A stretch of 64,000 bases of DNA, taken from assembly GCF_003335585.1 (NCBI RefSeq), contig NZ_QBFD01000005.1:1-64000 (forward strand). Reading direction: 5' to 3'. This DNA is from Sulfitobacter sp. DFL-14 (GTDB taxonomy: Bacteria > Pseudomonadota > Alphaproteobacteria > Rhodobacterales > Rhodobacteraceae). Shown here in pieces: positions 59,817 through 64,000 of the stretch. Within the stretch, counting starts at the first letter, position 1; every line of letters starts with the position of its first letter. The translations under genes were made by a program, and so were the position numbers. The notes under the pieces were generated by a model. It was not told the origin of the DNA and did not search any database. It worked only from the letters and a program-made list of their open reading frames with translations.

Positions 59817-60874
59817 TGGAATCAATGATCCATGACATGGCCGAGCGGCTTTTCCGCGACCATGTCCACCATCGCCTGCGCGCGGATGCCGCTGCCGGGC
59901 AATGCCCCGAGACGCTCTGGACCCGGATCGAAGAGGCCGGGCTGCACATGGCCCTGGTGCCCGAAGAGGCTGGCGGTTTCGGCGTGCCCGCCGCCGAGGC
60001 GCTTGGGCTGGTGCGCGTTGCCGGTGCGCACGGCTTGCCATTGCCTCTGGCCGAAACACTGATTGCAAATGCGGTGCTGGCGGGCGCGGGTTTGGCGCTG
60101 CCCCGCGGCAGGCTGACCATCGCCGAGGACGCGGCGCTGCGGCTGGAACGGCGCGGCGGTGCTCTCCATGCGAGCGGTCACCTGGCGATGGTGCCTTTTG
60201 CCCGCTGGGCGGACCGGATCGTGACCATCGCCGCGCTGGACGGCGTCAACCATGTTCTGTCCCTGCCGGTCAAGGATCTGACAGTCACCCCGGCGCAGGA
60301 TCTCGCCGGGATGCCGCGCGACGATGTTGCGGTCGACCTTGCGCTAACGGACGCTGATGCCGCTCCCGCGTACCGATCAATGGGCGGAATGCGCGGGCTT
60401 GGTGCGCTTGTCCGCAGTCTGGCCACGGCCGGCGCGCTGGAGACTATCCTGCGGATGAGCGTCGAATACGCCAATGATCGGGTGCAATTCGGGCGGCCGA
60501 TCGGCAAGTTTCAGTCGATACAACAATACCTCGCGACAATGGCCGGAGAAACCGCCGCGGCGCGTGCGGCCGCCGAAATGGCGGCCGGCAGCTATGACAC
60601 CGCCGCCTTCGCGCTGACCGTTGCCGCCGCCAAAAGCCGCTCCGGAGAAGCTGCGCAGACGGTCGGTGCGCTGGCCCACCAGATTCACGGGGCCATCGGC
60701 TATACTGAGGAACATGCGCTGCACCATTTCACCAAACGGATCTGGAGCTGGCAAGACGAGTTCGGCACCGAATTGGACTGGAACAGGGAATTGGGGCGTG
60801 CCGCCCTGTCGAGCCCCCACGACACTTTCTGGCACTTCATCACCGACAGCACTGCACAAGGCGTTCTGACATGA
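59816..60874 (+). CDS. Divergent acyl-CoA dehydrogenase subunit (FadE28/ChsE-like)
   Basis: A 352-residue acyl-CoA dehydrogenase-fold protein shorter than the others. The N-terminal domain is present, but the flavin-binding T/SEPxxGSD motif is absent. The C-terminal helices are clear: YANDRVQFGRPIGKFQSIQQ and HQIHGAIGYTEEHALHHFTK. Proteins of this kind form heterotetramers with a full-length partner, as in the steroid side-chain dehydrogenases ChsE. The next gene overlaps its stop by four bases and encodes such a partner. Confidence 0.75.
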   Translation: MESMIHDMAERLFRDHVHHRLRADAAAGQCPETLWTRIEEAGLHMALVPEEAGGFGVPAAEALGLVRVAGAHGLPLPLAETLIANAVLAGAGLALPRGRLTIAEDAALRLERRGGALHASGHLAMVPFARWADRIVTIAALDGVNHVLSLPVKDLTVTPAQDLAGMPRDDVAVDLALTDADAAPAYRSMGGMRGLGALVRSLATAGALETILRMSVEYANDRVQFGRPIGKFQSIQQYLATMAGETAAARAAAEMAAGSYDTAAFALTVAAAKSRSGEAAQTVGALAHQIHGAIGYTEEHALHHFTKRIWSWQDEFGTELDWNRELGRAALSSPHDTFWHFITDSTAQGVLT

Positions 60875-62019
60875 CACTCACCGCATTCCCCCCGCCCCCG
60901 TCCGGCGCCGATCACAACGACCTGCGCCAGGAGGTCCGCGCGTTCCTGGCTGAGGAACTGGCCGATTTCTCGCCCGAGAAGCGTGCGAAATCATGGAACG
61001 GGTTCAGCCGGGACTTCTCGCGCAAGCTGGCGCAACGCGGCTGGGTCGGTATGACCTTTCCCGAGGAATACGGCGGCCACGCGCGCAGCGCGCTGGAACG
61101 CTATGTCGTGTCCGAAGAACTGCTGGCCGCCGGCGCGCCGGTAATCGCGCACTGGATCGCCGACCGCCAAAGTGGCCCTCTGATTCTGGCCAAGGGAACC
61201 GAAGAGCAAAAACGCGCGATCGTGCCGCGCATCGCTGCGGGCGAGCTGTGTTTCTGCATCGGGATGAGCGAACCCGATTGCGGCTCAGACCTCGCGGCGA
61301 CGCGCACCGTCGCCACCGAAGTCGAGGGCGGTTTCCGCGTCAACGGCACCAAGGTCTGGACGACCTACGCCCATGTGGCCGATTACATGATCCTGTTTTG
61401 CCGCACCGGCAAGAGCGACGACCGCCACGGCGGGATGAGCCAGCTTCTGGTCGACCTCAAGGCCACGAAGAATATCCAGATCAGCCCGATCATCGACATG
61501 GCCGGAGAGCATCATTTCAATCAGGTGATTTTCGATGACACGTTCCTGCCATCCGACGCGCTTCTGGGCGAAAAGGGCGAGGGCTGGTCACAAGTCATGA
61601 GCGAACTGGCTTTCGAACGCAGCGGACCGGAACGGTTCCTGTCGTCCTTTGCCCTGATCGAGGAACTGATCCGATTGCTGCGGCAAGACGCCACAGAGGC
61701 CCAACAGGCCGAGATCGGCCGCCTGTCCGCGCATCTGATGGTGCTGCGGCAAATGTCGCGCTCGGTCGCCGGGATGCTGAACGTGGGCAAGAACCCCGCG
61801 CTTCAGGCCGCCATCGTCAAGGATCTCGGCGCGCTCTTCGAGCAGGATATCCCGCGTCTGGCCCGAAGCCTGATTTCACGTCCGGCCGTGCCCGGAGGAC
61901 GCGACAGCTATGCGGCGGTGCTGGCCTATACCGAACTTGCGGTGCCGTCGTTCTCGCTCCGGGGGGGCACCCGCGAGATCCTGCGCGGCATCATCGCACG
62001 CGGGTTGGGCCTGCGGTAA
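60871..62019 (+). CDS. Acyl-CoA dehydrogenase, probable partner subunit (FadE29-like)
   Basis: A 382-residue dehydrogenase with SEPDCGSDLAATRT near residue 132. The C-terminus SFSLRGGTREILRGIIARGL has Gly at the classical base position. A Glu in LAFERSG near residue 245 is at the helix-G position. The ATG overlaps the stop of the divergent subunit (ATGA), supporting an alpha2-beta2 enzyme in which this chain supplies the flavin-motif half. It ends the operon, converging with the IclR gene. Confidence 0.8.
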   Translation: MTLTAFPPPPSGADHNDLRQEVRAFLAEELADFSPEKRAKSWNGFSRDFSRKLAQRGWVGMTFPEEYGGHARSALERYVVSEELLAAGAPVIAHWIADRQSGPLILAKGTEEQKRAIVPRIAAGELCFCIGMSEPDCGSDLAATRTVATEVEGGFRVNGTKVWTTYAHVADYMILFCRTGKSDDRHGGMSQLLVDLKATKNIQISPIIDMAGEHHFNQVIFDDTFLPSDALLGEKGEGWSQVMSELAFERSGPERFLSSFALIEELIRLLRQDATEAQQAEIGRLSAHLMVLRQMSRSVAGMLNVGKNPALQAAIVKDLGALFEQDIPRLARSLISRPAVPGGRDSYAAVLAYTELAVPSFSLRGGTREILRGIIARGLGLR

Positions 62020-62052
62020 CGAAGGGGTCCGACCGGACGGATCGGCGCGCAC

Positions 62053-62871
62053 CTAATTCAGGGCAGTTCCGGTCTGGTCCGGACGATAGCCTAGCGCAAG
62101 AGAAAGCTGTTCGGCGCTCGCTTTGGCCGCTGTCACGCACAGTTTCCGGTTCCGGGCGGCGCGTTCCAGCGGCGCGCCGATCACCAAAGCCCCTGCGAGA
62201 TTTCCATCGGCACGAAACACGGGAACTCCGAAGCCCGCTGCATCGACATGCGCCGTACCGACCGTTCTGGCGTAACCGGTTTCACGAATTTCCGAAACCA
62301 TGTGCCGCAATGCGTTTTCGTCGGTGATCGAATTGCCGGTAAGCGGCGTCAGTTCCGTCCGTTCGAAGTAGGCATCAAGCTCCTCTGGGGTGTCATAGGC
62401 CAGCATGACAAGACCCGATGCCGAACAGAACAAAGGCCGGTCGACTCCCGTCTGGGCCACGTACCGCACGGGCTGCGGGCTTTCGATGACCGACGAATAG
62501 ACCACACGATCGCCATCGCGAACAGCGTAGAGGACCGTCTCGCCGGTCTGTTTGACGAGGTCGTTCATTACCCCGCGCAGGACCGACCCGAACGGGTGGT
62601 TGGCCAGGATGGACTGGGCGAACTGAAAAATCCGTGGCCCGAGGAAATACGCGTCGTTCTCGCGCATCAGGTAACTCATTTCAGTGAGGGGGCGCAGCAG
62701 CACCAGCAAACTGCTCTTAGGGCAATCCAGCGCGCTGCTGAGTTCGGACAGGGACATGCGCCGGTTGCTTTGCGCGAGCAGATCGAAAAGCGACAGAATG
62801 CGGTTTAGCGACCGTGGCCCTTCCGATGTGCGTCCGGCAGATCCAATTCCGTCAGATTGCGCGGTTTTCAT
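62053..62871 (-). CDS. IclR-family transcriptional regulator
   Basis: A 272-residue IclR protein from the ATG at 62871; the open frame to 62970 is not needed. Winged helix around MSLSELSSALDCPKSSLLVL near residues 35-55, then an effector domain with RPLFCSASGLVMLAYDTPEE and VDAAGFGVPVFRADGNLAGA. It lies in the middle of block C, and the CACATATGTG palindromes flank the surrounding operons, so it is the best candidate for their regulator. None of the copies is directly upstream of this gene. Confidence 0.85.
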   Translation of the reverse strand: MKTAQSDGIGSAGRTSEGPRSLNRILSLFDLLAQSNRRMSLSELSSALDCPKSSLLVLLRPLTEMSYLMRENDAYFLGPRIFQFAQSILANHPFGSVLRGVMNDLVKQTGETVLYAVRDGDRVVYSSVIESPQPVRYVAQTGVDRPLFCSASGLVMLAYDTPEELDAYFERTELTPLTGNSITDENALRHMVSEIRETGYARTVGTAHVDAAGFGVPVFRADGNLAGALVIGAPLERAARNRKLCVTAAKASAEQLSLALGYRPDQTGTALN

Positions 62872-62977
62872 GGTCGACGCCTCCAGTTTCGCGATGCGAC
62901 AAGGTATTGGCAAAACCAAAGCGGCAGTCCACCCATATTCGGCCGGGATCGGACCTGCGCAGCGTACCAAAAAAGGT

Positions 62978-63460
62978 CTAGTCCTCTCCCGGTTCCTTGT
63001 CCGCCGTGCGTGCCTTGATCATCCGCAGGGGCGTGTAGTCCAGCACCTGCTCCCCGGTTTGTTTGAAAACCCTGTTCCGGGTCCGAACCAGGCCGCGGTT
63101 CGGCCGGCTCTTCGAGCGGCGCGACTCGATGACCTCGACCTCGCAATGGATCGTGTCCCCCGCGAAGGTCGGCCCCAGAACCTTCAGCTCCATTTCCAGA
63201 AAGGCAAAGCCCGTGTGTTGCATCGTGGACTGGGTCAGCAGACCCTCCATGAAGGTATAGACAAGCGCGCCGGGGGCGGCGAAGCCGTCGATATTGGATT
63301 CCTTTTCGCGAAAGTCGCTGTTGATGAACAACACTTCGAGCATGCCGGTGACACTGACGAAATTCGTGATGTCTGTTTCGGTCACAGTACGGCCGATGGT
63401 CCGAAATTCGCGCCCCACCGGCAAATCTTCATAACAAAATCCAAGGCCCACAGTTTCCAT
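62978..63460 (-). CDS. MaoC-like hotdog protein without the hydratase dyad
   Basis: A 160-residue hotdog protein. RTVTETDITNFVSVTGMLEV and APGALVYTFMEGLLTQSTMQ are MaoC-like. The segment that holds Asp and His in active hydratases reads TGMLEVLFINSDF with neither residue, so it may be structural or a thioester-binding partner. I start at ATG 63460; the frame is open to 63508. It is divergent from the dehydrogenase at 63784, with the palindrome at 63670 between. Confidence 0.65.
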   Translation of the reverse strand: METVGLGFCYEDLPVGREFRTIGRTVTETDITNFVSVTGMLEVLFINSDFREKESNIDGFAAPGALVYTFMEGLLTQSTMQHTGFAFLEMELKVLGPTFAGDTIHCEVEVIESRRSKSRPNRGLVRTRNRVFKQTGEQVLDYTPLRMIKARTADKEPGED

Positions 63461-63783
63461 GCCGCTCTTTCTCCTGTCGAGTCCCATCTGGTGCGAAGGT
63501 ACGGCCACGCCAGTCCCGCGACCTGAACATTCCCCGCTTTCCGCAGGTTAAGGTGCAACAGCGAGACTAATCAATCGAAGCGGCCACTTTTGTGGGGCGC
63601 ACTCGAATCAAGCACATCCGTGATGAATCCGGTTTGGCGGTCCGTTTCGCCGTTCTCGATGCGACATTGCACATATGTGGTTTCGCACGACCACCGGGCG
63701 TTAGTGTTTGGTCAGGCCCGATAGCCAACCTACCGTCGGCCAACACCCACTCGATCTTCACAACTGCAAGGAGGTACTCCGGC
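63461..63783. promoter_or_regulatory. Divergent promoter region of block C end
   Basis: This 323-bp gap has no gene. It contains the CACATATGTG palindrome and, just before ATG 63784, the ribosome site AAGGAGG at 63768-63774. Confidence 0.55.
63670..63679. promoter_or_regulatory. CACATATGTG palindrome 3
   Basis: Third perfect copy, between the divergent MaoC-like gene and the last dehydrogenase gene, 105 bp from the latter start. TTTCGCAC lies two bases further on, echoing the CGAAA flank of copy 2. Confidence 0.6.
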
Positions 63784-64000
63784 ATGAATTTCGGATTTTC
63801 CGAGGAGCAGGATACCATACGCGAAACACTGGCCCGGATGCTGGGCGATCACGCCACCCTGAAGAGCGCGCACAACCGGCTCGACGGCGCCGACGGGTTC
63901 GATACGGCCACCTGGTCCGTACTGGCCGATGGCGGCTGGCTTGGCCTCGCCATATCGGAAGCGGAGGGTGGCGCAGGGATGGGCGCGGTGGAACTGGCGA
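63784..64000 (+). CDS. Acyl-CoA dehydrogenase, N-terminal part (cut by the window end)
   Basis: ATG 63784 with AAGGAGG upstream starts MNFGFSEEQDTIRETLARML and continues GGWLGLAISEAEGGAGMG, the N-terminal helical domain of an acyl-CoA dehydrogenase. The gene is open to the last base of the window, so only about 72 residues are seen and the active-site type cannot be judged. It begins a new plus-strand unit behind the third CACATATGTG box, which suggests more pathway genes beyond the window. Confidence 0.8.
   Translation, partial: MNFGFSEEQDTIRETLARMLGDHATLKSAHNRLDGADGFDTATWSVLADGGWLGLAISEAEGGAGMGAVELA

Noticed and set aside
1..64000. CRISPR arrays, tRNA genes, phage or integrase genes
   Set aside because: No repeat-spacer pattern, cloverleaf or integrase motif was seen on either strand.

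Overview
The window is a dense, high-GC catabolic region, most like a marine alphaproteobacterium of the Rhodobacteraceae (roseobacter) type. This placement is an inference from base composition, tightly overlapping genes, a TAXI-type TRAP transporter, IclR and TetR regulators and the gene families; no marker gene is present. Almost every gene encodes an enzyme, transporter or regulator of acyl-CoA metabolism. There are eleven acyl-CoA dehydrogenase genes (one cut by the window end) plus one dehydrogenase pseudogene. No tRNA, rRNA, CRISPR array or intact insertion sequence was seen.

Block A (about 258-39632). Plus-strand operon 318-5302 has two tandem isovaleryl-CoA-dehydrogenase-type enzymes, a PECR-type SDR, a crotonase and two hotdog thioesterases. 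Next come a double TetR regulator (5320-6612, minus), a BadH-like SDR, an NmrA/AraC/thioesterase group, a flavodoxin, and a minus-strand pair (2,4-dienoyl-CoA reductase, acyl-CoA ligase). A long plus-strand operon (14417-27282) follows: AliB-like cyclohexanecarboxyl-CoA dehydrogenase, crotonase, dehydrogenase, PaaK-like ligase, a biotin-dependent acyl-CoA carboxylase of the methylcrotonyl/geranyl type, an HMG-CoA-lyase-like enzyme, a HSD17B4-like SDR, a citryl-CoA-lyase-like protein, another dehydrogenase and a MaoC hydratase. Then a branched-chain-amino-acid-type ABC importer carries an embedded acyl-CoA synthetase (27479-34366), followed by an SDR, an alpha-methylacyl-CoA racemase, a crotonase, an SCP2-type thiolase and a dehydrogenase. 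A 14-bp palindrome, CTAACA-N2-TGTTAG, occurs in four promoter regions of this block, so one regulator, probably the double TetR, may control it. The gene set suits import, CoA activation and beta-oxidation of a methyl-branched and/or alicyclic (terpenoid- or naphthenate-like) acid. The exact substrate cannot be read from the sequence.

Boundary (about 39633-42170). A scar holds a truncated GntR/UTRA regulator fused to a gutted dehydrogenase, then an IclR regulator.

Block B (42170-52225). A fused ADP-forming acyl-CoA synthetase, a dehydrogenase and a class III CoA-transferase lie on the minus strand. A divergent operon carries a split ADP-forming synthetase, a MaoC protein, a dehydrogenase, a thiolase-like protein without the nucleophilic Cys, and a DUF35 protein. 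The last four resemble the steroid side-chain retro-aldol module (ChsH/ChsE/Ltp2).

Block C (52314-64000). A minus-strand operon encodes a GctAB/IpdAB-like CoA-transferase or hydrolase pair and a TAXI-TRAP transporter. A decayed membrane-protein gene follows. A plus-strand operon has an MmgE/PrpD protein and a probable heteromeric dehydrogenase pair. The block ends with an IclR regulator, a MaoC-like protein and the start of another dehydrogenase. A second palindrome, CACATATGTG, sits upstream of three transcription units here and may be the IclR operator.
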